From Hydrotaea diabolus (taxonomy: Eukaryota; Arthropoda; Insecta; Diptera; Muscidae): 64,000 bases of DNA. Below, in pieces: positions 1 through 10,403 of the stretch (position 1 is its first letter; every line of letters begins with the position of its first letter). The notes under the pieces are model-generated. The model was not told the DNA's origin and did no database searches. It worked only from the letters and a program-made list of their open reading frames with translations. Where the stretch lies: positions 84,509,351-84,573,350 of the forward strand of contig OY740717.1 of the NCBI GenBank assembly GCA_963513945.1, in the 5' to 3' direction. The position numbers were made by a program, and so were the translations under genes.

Positions 1-35
1 AAAAAAATTGTAGATTTGTCGAGCTGAGGAAAGTC

Positions 36-940
36 CTAAGGATTGTGTCCCAAAAATTCACGGAAATGGTGTTTCGGCGAGACTCGTGTTTTGTTATGCA
101 TATTTTGCCGAATAGTAAGATAATCTTTACGACTGGGGCATCTGGGGTCATCAGCCCTGTGATTTGTATGTTTTAAATTCTTTCTCTCACAGTTAAAACA
201 TTTGTATGCCGCTGCACCACCTTTCCGGTGTCTTGTTTACCTGACAGTGAGCAACATCGTGATCTCCGCCGCACGCAATGCAGATGTTTTTACGGAAACA
301 GTTTCGAGCACCATGTCCATACATGGCACATTTGGTACACTGAGTTGGACCTTTGTTGCCTTCCTGTGGCTACCTCCAATATACCACGATACTACACAGG
401 CGTCTGATTTTTAAATTTGACTTTTTGAGTTCTGTGTTCGATCAAATTCCGAACATATACAAAGCATCGTCGACTGACGGACGAGCGGTTTTGATCTCTT
501 TGATGTTAAATGCGTTAATGTTGTAGGTAGTTTTAAGTTCTTGTTGTATTTCCTTCGGATCTGAGGAAGTCCAAAAAGGACTAGTTTAAAGAGCTTTGTA
601 TCCTTGCTTTCATGCGAATAGAATTTTAGGCCTGCATCTATTAGCTTTTTTTAGCGATATCAAAAAGGGCTAAGGAAGGTGAAATAATTTTCGTACCAAC
701 AGACATTCGTTTGAATTGGTAAGTTGTTCCAATTATCTTGTACACTAATTGAAAACTATGTACAGTATCAACCACAATTAGAGGAATAACAATTTTGTAT
801 TCCTTCACTTCTTCGTCTTCGTCGTCATTAAATGTGTCAACATCGGCAATCGTTTGTAATATTTTATATCTGTTTTCATTTTTGTTATATTTTTCTTTTG
901 GGCCTCTGCCCAGCAAATTCTTTCTTTTTAATGAGTTCAT
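36..940 (-). pseudogene. Jockey-type LINE ORF1 (gag-like) remnant
   Basis: Nucleic-acid-binding ORF1 of a non-LTR retrotransposon, read from 940 down to a stop at 36-38. The first 99 residues are open and contain the IPLIVVD and MSVGTKI segments typical of the domain upstream of the zinc knuckles. A stop at 641-643 and several frameshifts follow. Further down, one frame gives a CX2CX4HX4C knuckle (CTKC, then H and C), then CX2CX3HX4C (CIACGGDH). After a one-base shift comes YKCFNC with the NHRADDPRCP signature of Jockey-clade ORF1. No reverse transcriptase from this copy lies in the window; its ORF2 would lie before base 1. Coding for a functional protein is lost. Recognition of the family is firm; the exact clade is inferred. 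Confidence 0.8.
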
Positions 941-1104
941 TTTGCACTTTACTGATTTGTTGTTGTTTTGTTTTTTCGACAGAAAATCGAAATCTTATTT
1001 GTTTGTAGGTACAGTTATTCACAATGTAAAATATTTAATGCAATGAAAATTTTCAAAAACTTTTTCAGATTAAAATTCCAGAAATAGAAAATATTCAAAT
1101 TATT

Positions 1105-1822
1105 TTGTATTTTTTTTTGACAGAAAAAAACACACATTGGTCCTTTTGACAGCTGTCACATGATTTATGCTGAATAGACTTACTCCGGCACAACGTTTGC
1201 AAATCGAGGTGAATGCTGCCAAAACGACATGGCCACCGATCGTAATTTTTACAAGAAAATGTTGTTCAACGATGAAGCTCACTTTTGCTTGAATGGGTAC
1301 GTTAATCACCGAACTTGTCGCATTTGGAGTAATGACAATCCACAAGACATTGTTGAGACGCCGTTACCTCCTCAAAAAGTCAGTGTTTGGTGTGGTCTAT
1401 GGGCATATTTCTTTAAAAATGACCCCGGCCATAATGTTACAGTTAATGGGGGAACGCTATAGAGCCACACAGCCAACAAAACAATCAATTTATTAAGAGA
1501 AATTGTTGGTGAGCGCATTAAATCGCATCGTGGGCCTGTGGAGTGGCCTCCAAGATCGTACGATAAGCCCGACACCGTTGACGACTTGAAAGAGAACATT
1601 CGGCGCGTTATTACTGACATACGGCCCCGAATGCTGCAAAGAATAGTCGAAAATTGGGCATCTCGGCTGGAATTTATTCGAGCCAGTCGCTGACGCCACT
1701 TGCCAGAAATTATTTTTATAACATAAATATAAGTACAACATTTAAATCACAAAACATTTAATTATACGTGTTTTATTTCTTCTTGAAAACCACACGTCTG
1801 AAAAAAACACCCTTTTTACCAA
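1105..1822 (+). mobile_element. DD41D (rosa-like) Tc1/mariner transposon, degenerate
   Basis: A transposase relic starts at the ATG at 1167 (NRLTPAQRLQI, the N-terminal helix-turn-helix start). It jumps by an internal deletion to the first catalytic block, FNDEAHF (about 1271), followed by WSNDNP and VWCGLW. The second catalytic block (QQDGA) is gone. The C-terminal part is visible from WPPRSYD (about 1545) through TVDDLKENIRR and ENWASRLEFIRASR to a stop near 1726, with frameshifts and one internal stop. The right end, AAAAAGGGTGTTTTTTTCAG read inward on the opposite strand, ends near 1822. The left end near 1105 is similar but worn. The element cannot encode an active transposase. Confidence 0.75.
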
Positions 1823-2913
1823 TTCAAATAAACGATTAGTGTGTTTGCGAAATAAATCTAGTATGTGCAATAAAGACTGTGCTGCATTTAAAGTTTTAAG
1901 TGCACTCACCTTAATGCTAAATCCAATCCGCTGTACTAATTTTGAATAAATGATTTTATTGAAGCGTTTAAATAGTGTTGACCGATGTCCATTGCAAAGA
2001 AACTTTCAAATATATTTTAGTACATTTGTACTTGTATAGTTGACCTTTTGTTTTTTATTTTTCAGTTATTGTTAGGCTTGAGGTCATAAGCAAAAAACAG
2101 ATGTTGGTGTTTTTATAATTTATTTAATTGTAAATAACCCAATATTTCGATCTGACCTCGTCGTTCATCATCAGGGGTAATTACTAAAACAAAATCGAGA
2201 ACATAAAATTACAACAATGCACAATTTTCTATCACGAATAACATCATTTTTGTTAATAATTACATTTAAATAATTGTTTTACTTCTTGCCTGTCAATCGG
2301 AAGGTCACTCGATTATCTTAATGCATTTTCAATATCTGATAACATTAAATGTTTACTTCTTAATGTTGTCATTTATACTGGTCTGCATTTAAACAATTGT
2401 CAAAAAAGACATTTACAATTTTAAGCAAATACCACCATAAAAAGGTAATTTTAAAACATTTCTAGCTTTTAATATATTTATCGTTTAGACTTCAGCTTTG
2501 TGCGAATTTTCTGCGCATGTTTTTAAATTGTTTTTTTTTCGGATGGACGTATAAGTCCTGTGTAAGTTTAAAAAAATAGTCTTTGTTTCATTCAAAAATT
2601 CGATAAAAATATCACTTTAAGTTCTTCGTTTGTTTTCGGGCAGTTTTTTATGGTTTTTTAACTATTTTTCACGTAGAGTTTTTCGGTGAATTCTCATTGT
2701 ACTCGAACTACTGAGCTTTTTTGTGTTGTGCTTATGATCGGCTGAAGAATGGCAACACTGGCGATGATTGGAAGAAACTATGCATTTGTTTTTGCACTCA
2801 CTCTTATAACACTGACACGCAGTTAGCGGAGTGTTGCGTACGGCAACAGAAATAACTAAAGGCGTTATAAAAAAATCACGTACACAGTTGTTAGAATAGT
2901 TTGATGTGAGATA
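1823..2913. other. AT-rich DNA without recognisable genes
   Basis: I see no coding signal here beyond the repeat tail described at 2110-2180. The stretch is rich in A/T runs, and frames are closed on both strands. It may include the 5' side of the minus-strand repeat whose 3' tail lies at 2110-2180. Confidence 0.5.
2110..2180 (-). repeat. Possible Penelope-like element tail with hammerhead-like motif
   Basis: On the minus strand CTGATGA (2168-2174) is followed 19 bases later by GAAA (2145-2148). That spacing and those boxes recall the hammerhead core found in Penelope-like terminal repeats. The same stretch reads PDDERRGQIEILG in one frame, similar in style to the end of such elements. Pairing of stem II is poor as it stands (TGA with TCA plus extra bases), so this is only a suggestion. 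No GIY-YIG domain or reverse transcriptase could be recognised upstream. Confidence 0.25.
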
Positions 2914-4072
2914 GAGCGTAGATTAATAATTCCGTGACATTTCCAATATCCCTCGTAGTTGTATGAAATACAACACTGCCCCCATCAAGTACCATCTGTT
3001 AAGAGACTACTGTTAAATTTTAAGAGAGTTCCGTCATTTAGTTTGTGTTTAACTTACAACCTCGTGGATTTTGTTAAAAATGAAAAAAGTGAATTTCGAG
3101 TGCTTATTAAACATTATTTTATGCGGAAAAACCCCGTCAAACAAACTAAGTAAAAACCATCGATTTCAATTGTAAAAAGTTGTTTACTGACTTTCGTTGT
3201 GGTCGCACAAGTACATATGACGCTGAAAGGTCTGGACGGCCAATTGAGGTCAATACACCCGAAAATGTCGAAAAATCCACGATATGGTGTTGGCCGATCG
3301 ATGAGTAAAAGTGCGTGAGATTGTTGATGCCACTAGCACTTCATATGGCAGTGTGGTTTCGATTTAACATGATGCGTTTAACAGCTGTCTTCAAGATGCG
3401 TGCCGCGTTTGCTCTCAATTGACCATAAACGTAATCGTGTGACAACTTCAAAGGATTGTTTGGAGTTGTTTAACCGCAATTCGAATGAGTTTTTGCGGCG
3501 TTTTGTAACATACACCAGTCTAAAGAGTGGGTTTCTCCGGTTGAACCGGCTTCGAAAAAGGCAGAAGGTTGAAGTCGACTTTGACGGCCAATAAGGGGAT
3601 GGAAACAGTTCTTTTGGGATGTACGCGAGATAATCCATATCGGTTACCTTCAAAAATCGAAAAACAATAAACAGCGAATATCACGCCAACATACTCGTAT
3701 TAGACCGATTTAAAAAGGTAACATTTCATCAAGATAGTGCACGGGTGCACTCGTGTCTAGCCTCAATGGCAAAATTGCATGAATGGGGTTACGAATTGGT
3801 ACCTCATCCGCCATATTCTCCGGATTTAGCCCCCAGTGACTATTTCCTACTTCCAAACCTAAAGAAATGGCTCGGTGGAAAGAGCTCAGCTCCAACGATG
3901 AAATTATTAATCAAACAAATGCCTATTTTTTGGAAGGGATACAAAAATTGGATAAACGTTAGACTAAGTGTATTGAGCTAAAAGGAGATTTTGTTAATTT
4001 TTTTTGGTTTTTTTGTTGATAAAAACCATTTTTTTTTATTCGAAAAGACACGGAATTATTGATTTGCCTTCG
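2914..4072 (+). mobile_element. mariner (DD34D) transposon, degenerate
   Basis: The ends match as inverted repeats sharing AATAATTCCGTG (left about 2925-2936, right about 4047-4059), with TA at 2912-2913 and 4073-4074. The transposase starts near 3079 (EKSEFRVLIKHYFMRKN), continues with GRTSTYDAERSGRP near 3200, and then breaks repeatedly. The second and third catalytic blocks are legible: FHQDSARVH (near 3725) and YSPDLAPSDYF (near 3810). There are 34 residues between the two Asp residues, the mariner DD34D spacing. Stops and frameshifts are spread through the first two-thirds. The HPPYSPDLAPSDYF block suggests an irritans-like or related mariner subfamily. The element is inactive. Confidence 0.85.
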
Positions 4073-4074
4073 TA

Positions 4075-4959
4075 TATATAGTTTTTTTAAATTTGCAGAC
4101 CAAAATCGATGTTCAAAACCAATTCAGTTCTGAACATTCTGAAATGCGTTTATTAACAGGAATTATTAAATATCAAATGCGAATGATGTTCAACGCGTAA
4201 CTGCCAGTATGGCGTTTTTTTTGGTTTTGATAGATTGATAACACTTATCATTGTACTGTATTGAGAGCCGATTAAATTGATATTGATGCAATTATTTTTT
4301 CATCAGTCCTGTCAATGTTTTCCATTAAATCTGAGATTGATATTTCAAGGGCAAACTTTTGGGAGTAAGAGCCACATTCGAATAACTGTTTCGGTGCATA
4401 GGCTTAGAAAAACCAAAAAAATACTTTTTTTTCTTTTGACCAATTTTGACATTATATGCAAATAGACAATTTACTGGACGTTAATTTCTTAGTAATAAAT
4501 TTTGATTATACTGCATGTTATATACAATAAGATGTTCTTTTGACCGATTTTGACATACAGTTGAGTATCGATGATGTGGAATGGCCGGATCGAAAGCATT
4601 CAAAATAATTGAGTTTACCGGTTTTTTAAGGTCGAATTGTGTAGTCGTTTTTAAACAAATGTTATATTCACATACATGATATCACACAAATACGTTTTAA
4701 ATTGTTACTTATGTACTTATACTTACTTGAAAAATCATTTACTGCACCAAAAGCTTCTCTTGGACTCAGCATAGGTGAATTTAATCTTGTTCTGTAATAT
4801 CCGAAGATGAAGAACTTCCAAAAAAGTTTAGCAAAGTGCTGAATGCGATAATGGCATCTATAATAATAAAATTACACACCAACAGTCCGAACTGCTCAAA
4901 TTTTAAACGCAACTAAACAATAATGAAAACCCATCTGAAACAGGGATGTTTCCCTTACT
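4075..4959. other. Unassigned AT-rich DNA
   Basis: No coding frame or terminal repeat could be supported. The stretch repeats short phrases such as TTTTGACCAATTTTGAC and TTTTGACCGATTTTGACAT (about 4434-4450 and 4540-4555). Confidence 0.4.
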
Positions 4960-5600
4960 TTCCAAAAATATACTTGTGCTACATTTCATCAAGATTGAAT
5001 GTAAGATGTGTCTTCTAGAGCAAAAAACATAAAAATTGCGACCTGCAGTTTGATGACAAGCTTTATATGGACGGACGTACAGACAGACATCGGTAAATCG
5101 GATCAGCTAGTGATTCTGAGTCAATCGGTACACTTTAAGGTGGGTCTAGCTCAAATAATTTTAACAGTTGCAAACATTCGCGATGAATCGATCTTAATAT
5201 ACTCTGTTCCACAGAGTGCTGCTACAAGTAAAAATGCCAAAGTCGGTCGTGGCTGACTATATTACACCTGCACTTCTGGGTGTTCAGAAAAGCCAACTGA
5301 AAATTGGTTTTTGGACCCCCTTAGGCGGGCTTAGATTTTAAAACTTATGTCTTATTTAAATTTGTCAAACAATTTCTACATGTGGAAGCTATAACTTAAT
5401 CTAATAATCTACAAGTTGGTAACTAACTTGAGCCGAATTTTAATCAAGATTGTTAGAAATATGTAAATCTGACCGATTTCCTTTAAATTCTATACATAAC
5501 ATTAATGCTTGGTCCAAAAACTTACTTGTGCTTAATTTCATCAAAATTGGATGCAGAATGTAGTGCTTCTAGAGTAGAGCTGTCAAACTGTCGATAGTCG
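4960..5600 (+). repeat. Dispersed fly repeat, copy 1
   Basis: Non-coding repeat containing the segment ATGGACGGACGTACAGACAG (5069-5088), followed by CGGTAAATCGGA and a later phrase near TTAATATACTCTGTTCCACA. A second copy is recognisable at 41680-42415, with the same order of phrases (GACCTGYAGTTT, then the GACGGAC block, then CTTAAAGGTGGGTC). The part from 5230 onward (GGCTGACTATATTACACC, then TTTCATCAAAATTGGATG) matches the start of the 41680 copy, so the two halves of the repeat unit appear here in permuted order. Such phrases are widespread in fly intergenic DNA; the origin is unknown to me. Confidence 0.55.
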
Positions 5601-6015
5601 CGCCATTCGATAGTTTCAATAGCATATAATATCGATAGTATCGATACTATATAATATTACAAATTTCTTCTTTTAAGAGAACTACAGTCCACAAGGACAT
5701 TTAATAAAAAATACCCTGTACAACAGTGTGGTGTAGGGTACTCGTATACTTAAAATACAATATTCATGAATATAGAAGGAACATAAAGCAAGTGCAAAAA
5801 GCTTAAATCGGGCAGGTCGACTACATGGTACCTTATACCACTCTGGTATTCAGACGATTCCGAGCCCTTGGTTGGAGTATCTTTTCACTTTGTGATGAAA
5901 AACATTTTTACAAAAAACATTACTTTTGGATTTGAATGGAAGTAACATTTTTGTCTAAAAATTACAAAAAGAACGTCTACATCTATTCCGTTAACCACAA
6001 ACATATTTTTTTGGT
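5601..6015. other. Spacer, with a short perfect palindrome
   Basis: ATAGTATCGATACTAT at 5635-5650 is a perfect 16-base palindrome in a run of ATCGATA-like words. The rest may be 3' untranslated sequence of the minus-strand LINE that ends at 6016. No ORF is supported. Confidence 0.4.
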
Positions 6016-6257
6016 TTAGAGGGTATAAGGAATATACCCCTTATAGGTTTTAAGTATAAATAATGTATTTTTATCTAATTTGAGATCATTGTTTTTCATA
6101 GGTCTATTGACAATTGCTTTTACATTAGCCTGCCTATGAACATGATAAAATATTGGGATGCCATTTGCATCTTCAACCATATTCATTCTGTCTAAATATA
6201 AGGAAGCCTCTGGTGGGACCCAAATTTTCTCTACTGTTTGGGCTATATATTCCGTTT

Positions 6258-6269
6258 TTGTGTAGTATG
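6258..6269. repeat. 12-bp target-site duplication, left copy
   Basis: TTGTGTAGTATG here is repeated exactly at 6894-6905 and brackets the inserted LINE fragment. With one copy removed, the host LINE reads APYYTKTEYIAQTVEK without a break. Confidence 0.85.
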
Positions 6270-6893
6270 CTGAAGACGGCACTATAAGAAGACCATCTTG
6301 TAGGGCCATATATGACTCCGCGGAGTTTGACCGAATTGACGTATTCCTGATGAAGGGTACGTTAAAGTATCTTGAGAGGGCAGCCTCTCTAGATAACGGA
6401 CTAGTTAGGAGAGCTTCAAGGCTGGATTTCAGCCTAAGGAAGCTACTTGAGGATGACTGGCTGCCCCCAGCCGCTCTTCCTACTTTAGAAAGAGAGGGAC
6501 TCCTCTATAGGGAGGATAAACTCTTATTTTATCATAGGAGATATGGTAAATATGATTTGGACAATTTAGTCTACATAACTGACCAATAACAGAGACTGGA
6601 ACGGGTCTTGTACATATTTAGTCTTTAAGTGTTGTTGTTAAATAGTGTTCTAAGTGTTAGTTTTAAGTGTGTCTGATTAATCCCCTTTTATATAATTTTT
6701 GGGGAATTTCTAGTTTATTAAATTTATTGTAAGATTGACATGTATGTATACGTACAACATTTTTGACTCGATGTATATGTAGATCTAGAAAAATACTTAA
6801 TGTATGCTAGATATAAGATAGTATTACTGATAGTTTGTTAGCTATAAGCTTATTTTATATTGTATTAAGGATAGCAATTCAATAAAAGGAACA
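6270..6893 (+). mobile_element. 5'-truncated LINE inserted in an older LINE
   Basis: A 624-bp plus-strand segment flanked by the exact 12-bp duplication TTGTGTAGTATG (6258-6269, 6894-6905). An open frame from about 6301 to the stop at 6587-6589 (79 residues from the Met at 6350) contains WLPPAALPTLEREGLL and LLFYHRRYGK. These resemble, position for position, WVPPEASLYLDRM and IPIFYHVHRQ at the end of the host LINE's ORF2 on the other strand. I therefore read it as the C-terminal end of another Jockey-like ORF2 plus about 300 bp of 3' untranslated region. It ends in AATAAAAGGAACA with no clear poly-A. Its frame is open and its codons less worn than the host's, so it is the younger element. Confidence 0.7.
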
Positions 6894-6905
6894 TTGTGTA
6901 GTATG
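6894..6905. repeat. 12-bp target-site duplication, right copy
   Basis: Exact copy of 6258-6269, marking the 3' end of the inserted LINE fragment. Confidence 0.85.
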
Positions 6906-7086
6906 GGGCTATTATTAAATTGTTTAATGTACTTTTAGTATTTCTGAGAATAGTATTTCTAGTTAAATTAATTATGATAGGTGTTTATTCGAAACATATT
7001 GTATATTATAACTTTGTGGAGATCTAAATAAGGATGTGCAAACCCTTAGGTATTTGCGTTCGAATACTCTAGTTTTTTTCCATGTG

Positions 7087-7468
7087 AAGGGTGGTTAAAT
7101 TTAAATGGCCGATGTTGATTTTGAATAAAAACAAATTGTTTAAGAAATTATTGTCATTTCTTTTTATTGTGATAATATTAGTATGGTTCAATTATGCATG
7201 GAACAAAATATCGGCCAAATAGCCGCCACGACCTCGGCGGCACACCTCCAACTGATGGTTTAAATTTTCGATGACGCTGAGGTATAATTGAGGTTCTATG
7301 CCGTTAATGTGCCGAATTATCTCATCCTTTAGCTCTTGAATTGTTGCTGGCTTAGCAGCGTACACCAAATGAAATGCAAAAAAAATAATATCGAATGAAA
7401 TGCAGAAAAAACTTGACATTTTGGTGTGGTTGACATTCAACATCGGTCCTTAAAATTTAACCACCCTT
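7087..7468 (-). mobile_element. Internally deleted DD41D (rosa-like) element
   Basis: A 382-bp element with inverted ends AAGGGTGGTTAAATTTAA (left) and AAGGGTGGTTAAATTTTA (right, read inward), both followed by a CCGATGTTGA box. The target is TA at 7469-7470, with a mutated TG at 7085-7086. The interior keeps only the last ~55 residues of a transposase on the minus strand (VYAAKPATIQELKDEIIR, then a GRGGYLADILFH-type ending, 7195-7360). Helix-turn-helix and catalytic blocks are missing, so it is non-autonomous. A longer relative with the same ends lies at 47841-48620. It sits inside the LINE between codons for SPS and MEK. Confidence 0.85.
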
Positions 7469-7596
7469 TATGAAGGAGAGATGTAAACCCATATTGGACA
7501 TCCATATGTGATACGAGTAATTCATCTAATTCAGGATTGATACATGATAAATTTAACTCTCGTTTTTATATATATTAAGTAGAACAGTGTCTTATA

Positions 7597-8191
7597 AAGG
7601 GTGTTTTTTATTGAGGTATAGAACTTCGAATTGAAATAAAACACAAGAAAATCGTTTAATGTCCATCAATTTGGCATTATTGTAAGGATAATTTTATGCC
7701 ATTAATGTTTAAATATGATTTCGGGCATGTGGCCGCCGCGGCTGGCTCGAATAAAGCCAATTCTACAGGTCCAATTTTCAACCACTTTTTCGAGCATATG
7801 GGGCCGTATGTTGGCAATAACGCCACGAATGTTGGCTTCCAAGTCCCCTAACGTGTTTCTGGTTTGTTGGCGTAGACGAGCGACTTCACATATCCCCAAA
7901 GAAAATAATCCAATGGTCCATGTTAACCGATCCATGGTTAACCGAATTAATTGCTCTGATGGACGATTATGTCGACCATAAAATGGACGGAGCTTGCGGT
8001 GAACTTCGCGAACTGAACCATTACTTTCGAAATAAATTTGCACGATTTGCAAGCGTTGTTCTTTTGTCAACCTGTTCATGATGAAATGGCAAACCAAACT
8101 AAATATTAATCACTTGACAGCTGACAAAATGGTCGCCAGTTAAAAAAGTGATGCCAACTTAAAGTTCTATACCCCAATAAAAAACACCCCT
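7597..8191 (-). mobile_element. DD41D (rosa-like) deletion derivative with intact ends
   Basis: A 595-bp element with ~30-bp inverted ends (left AAGGGTGTTTTTTATTGAGG, right read inward AGGGGTGTTTTTTATTGGGG, both continuing into TATAGAACTT). It is flanked by TA at 7595-7596 and 8192-8193. The host LINE reads GSLHVRHCST across the site once the element and one TA are removed. The interior lost the catalytic core but keeps an uninterrupted frame (next entry). Well-kept ends and target duplication suggest that it moved by a transposase supplied in trans. Confidence 0.88.
7702..8097 (-). CDS. Core-less transposase ORF: helix-turn-helix joined to C-terminal tail
   Basis: A 131-residue open frame on the minus strand; the likely true start is the second Met (about 8079, NRLTKEQRLQIVQIYFESNG). 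Residues 7-55 match the N-terminal helix-turn-helix DNA-binding region of rosa-like transposases. After RLTM the ORF jumps to the region after the last catalytic Asp, ending with LEANIRGVIANIRP and GGHMPEIIF. In the middle (about 7860-7925) the family sequence PLDYFLWGYVKSLVY is present only in a different frame, so about 25 residues of this ORF are frameshift product. All three catalytic Asp blocks are absent from its own frame. It could make a DNA-binding protein without cleavage activity, but expression is unknown. Confidence 0.5.
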   Translation of the reverse strand: MVCHFIMNRLTKEQRLQIVQIYFESNGSVREVHRKLRPFYGRHNRPSEQLIRLTMDRLTWTIGLFSLGICEVARLRQQTRNTLGDLEANIRGVIANIRPHMLEKVVENWTCRIGFIRASRGGHMPEIIFKH

Positions 8192-9000
8192 TACATGCAA
8201 GCTTCCTGGCCTTTTGTAGTGACTGCTTAACATGATTATTAAAATATAGGGATTTATACAAGTAACCCCTACGTATTTAACTGTTTCATTTTTTGTTATT
8301 TCAGAATAATTCGTGGAAGATTTGATTCCAAATAATATCCAGTTCCTCCTCAAATCATAATTACACTTGTCTACAGGAGGTCTGAATAATATTTCCTTTA
8401 TTTATCTTCATATTCCAATTCGTAGTATATTAGTCTACCTTGTTAAATGCTCCTTTCAGGCTCCTGTTTATTCTATCTATCGTATTGTCTGCGTGGTATG
8501 CACTTACAATAATACCTTTCGCAAAAGTAATGATGTTGTCGACTTCCTTTAGAATATCTAGTATGAATAAATTAAAAAGTATTGGGAAGTTAACCGTTCC
8601 TTGTTGCAACCCATTAATAATTCTGAACGTTTTTCTGCTACTATGCTCGAGGTTAAGTACTCTAAAAGTTTTCTCCCTAATCATATTGTGAATCAGTAGA
8701 ATTTCCTTCAACGGAAGTTGGTAATACATTAACTTAAATAATAACCATGGGATTCAAATGCTGTCAAAAGCCTTCTACAAATCAATTAAGCACGCCCCTG
8801 TATATAACCCCTTGTTCCAGTTCCAATTAACGTCTGATGTAAGTGCATGTATAGCGTTAATGGTAGAGTATTTATGCCTTAATCCGTATTGTTTTTCGCT
8901 TAGTAAATTGTTGTCGTTACAAATCTTTTTATATTTATATAGTAGGCTTATAGCCCTAAGATTCTTTGGATTACTACAATCTTAATCCTTCTGTAGTAAT

Positions 9001-9859
9001 AGAATGACTTTAGCATTTTTCCATTTTTTTTTTTGAAAATAAGAGTTATTTAGCATGTGGTTAAACAGGCAACAATACTACAGCCTTCCTTTCGCTATTA
9101 AAATTTATTACAGTATTCCTGTTTCTCTCGAAAGTGGCCTGTATTTCTAAAAATCTCTGATAGGAATTACTATTCTGAACCTGCAAATTGTTTCCATTAT
9201 CTATTTTCTTATAAGAGTGGACCGACTTCAAAAATGACCCTACTCTACAATTAAGTATTACAAAATTATTTGCGTTATCAATTTCAATATTTTCGGCAGA
9301 AATACCACCATTATTGAGTAAATCTTCAAAGTCGTTCGGAGTTCTTGATATATTACACATTTAGATTTTTTAAAATTCTTCTGTATCTCTTTAAGCATAT
9401 CATTTCAGGGTCGAGACTTGTCAATTTTTTCCCACGTACTTGTTCAATGTGTTTGTAAAATTTACCTGTAAAAGTTTCCTGATCGGGAAGAACATGGTCT
9501 AACCTTTTCTTTGAATGAAGTTTCTTTCAACAGTATTGGATACTCTGTTAAGAAACAATTTGGTCTGTACTTTAGGAGTAACGTGCTCTATAGTCATAAC
9601 GATTAAATCATTATGTCGCTGTATGTGTTCTGAACGATTTTCTCTCTGGATCTCACCCATTTCGTTCTTTTACATTCACATCTGTCTGTTTGATTCTCGT
9701 AGTTCAGATCTCCTGCCAATGTATAGTAATTGTCTATGTTCTGTAAATCCGGAACACTTAAAAGTCTATCTGTTTCGGGCTAAAATTAAATTATTCTTAA
9801 AACTAATTAAGCTGTATTAAATTAAATTGATTGAGATTTTACATTAGGTTTAACACCAT
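9001..9859 (-). other. LINE interior without recognisable endonuclease
   Basis: This lies between the gag-like finger (9860-10102) and the reverse transcriptase of the same minus-strand LINE, where an AP-endonuclease of about 700 bp would be expected. I cannot recognise endonuclease motifs. A 99-residue minus-strand frame (9061-9360) is open but unlike any family I know. Worn readings near 9500-9700 (RHNDLIVMTIEHVTPKVQ) may belong to ORF1 or to a different element. Confidence 0.4.
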
Positions 9860-10102
9860 TCACTGGGAAAAAAAGTTATTTGAGTTTCTTAATGTAGCAA
9901 CATTCACCAGCCACCCTGTATCTTTCGCATCCTTTACGCAGTACAACTTTTCCCTTTCTTTAACAGGAACATTGCTATTTGTACATTTTCCCTTTTCATG
10001 GTCGTTATTGCACTTCACACATTTTGCTGGGAGATAACAATTTGAGGCACTGTGAAAGAACCGCTGACAGTTCCGGGACTGCGGTATTTCTAGACGCCTC
10101 AT
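9860..10102 (-). pseudogene. LINE ORF1 zinc-knuckle remnant
   Basis: An 80-residue minus-strand frame containing CQRFFHSASNC and CVKCNNDHEKGKC, the paired knuckles of Jockey-type ORF1. The first Cys of the first knuckle reads Ser (PQSRNC). This lies upstream of the reverse transcriptase at 6016-9000 in the expected order and strand, so it is probably the same element. The frame shifts after KLYCVKDAKD. Confidence 0.7.
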
Positions 10103-10400
10103 ATGGTCCCATTTGTTGACTCGATGGAATAGTACTTAGAATTGAATGCATGCTTACCTAACTACTTACTACATGCTTACTTGTAGACGCACTTTACCGT
10201 TTTTTTTTTGAGTTCCTCCATTTGTATATCTTCATTATCATCTGTGTGTTTACATATGTACTATGGTTTTCTTCGATTTGAGTTACTCCGCCTCCTTCTA
10301 CTCCTACTTGATGACTCTCTTTCTCTCTCTAAGCCAACAGTAATTTGAGATCTTTTTGATTAAGCCCGACATGATGTCTCTCTCTTGAACTTACCTTTCC
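10103..10400. other. Unassigned spacer ending in a splice-acceptor-like tract
   Basis: AT- and CT-rich sequence with no ORF. The end (TTACCTTTCCAG, about 10392-10403) looks like a 3' splice site in front of the Ig-domain exon. Confidence 0.45.
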
Positions 10401-10403
10401 AGT

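Larger units (their letters stand above)
6016..9000 (-). pseudogene. Jockey-type LINE ORF2 (reverse transcriptase), interrupted three times
   Basis: Reverse transcriptase of a non-LTR retrotransposon, read from about 9000 down to a stop at 6016. Legible blocks in order are NAKVILLL and LRAISLL (near 9000-8960), LSEKQYGLRHKYSTINAIHA (about 8910-8850), TGACLIDL.KAFDS (about 8800), NGLQQGTV (near 8605), the decayed active-site region (IITFAKG.IIV where FADD is expected, near 8510), VKYVGV (near 8275), TYGCPIWVYISPS (near 7500) and TRVFERKYLRVCTS (near 7075). The C-terminal VPPEASLYLDRM and IPIFYH lie at about 6220-6130. Three insertions (6270-6893, 7087-7468, 7597-8191) interrupt it. Removing them in the mind restores continuous codons across each junction. 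Many point lesions show the gene is dead. Confidence 0.82.

Noticed and set aside
202..414. 70-residue plus-strand ORF
   Set aside because: It is the antisense shadow of the LINE ORF1 zinc knuckles on the minus strand.
6350..6589. Possible endogenous viral ORF
   Set aside because: First considered viral because it was unfamiliar, but the WLPPAAL...LLFYHRR pattern parallels the LINE ORF2 end and a 12-bp target duplication brackets it.
9515..9820. 101-residue plus-strand ORF, and other plus-strand frames at 8367-8985
   Set aside because: They lie opposite minus-strand LINE sequence and show no features of their own.
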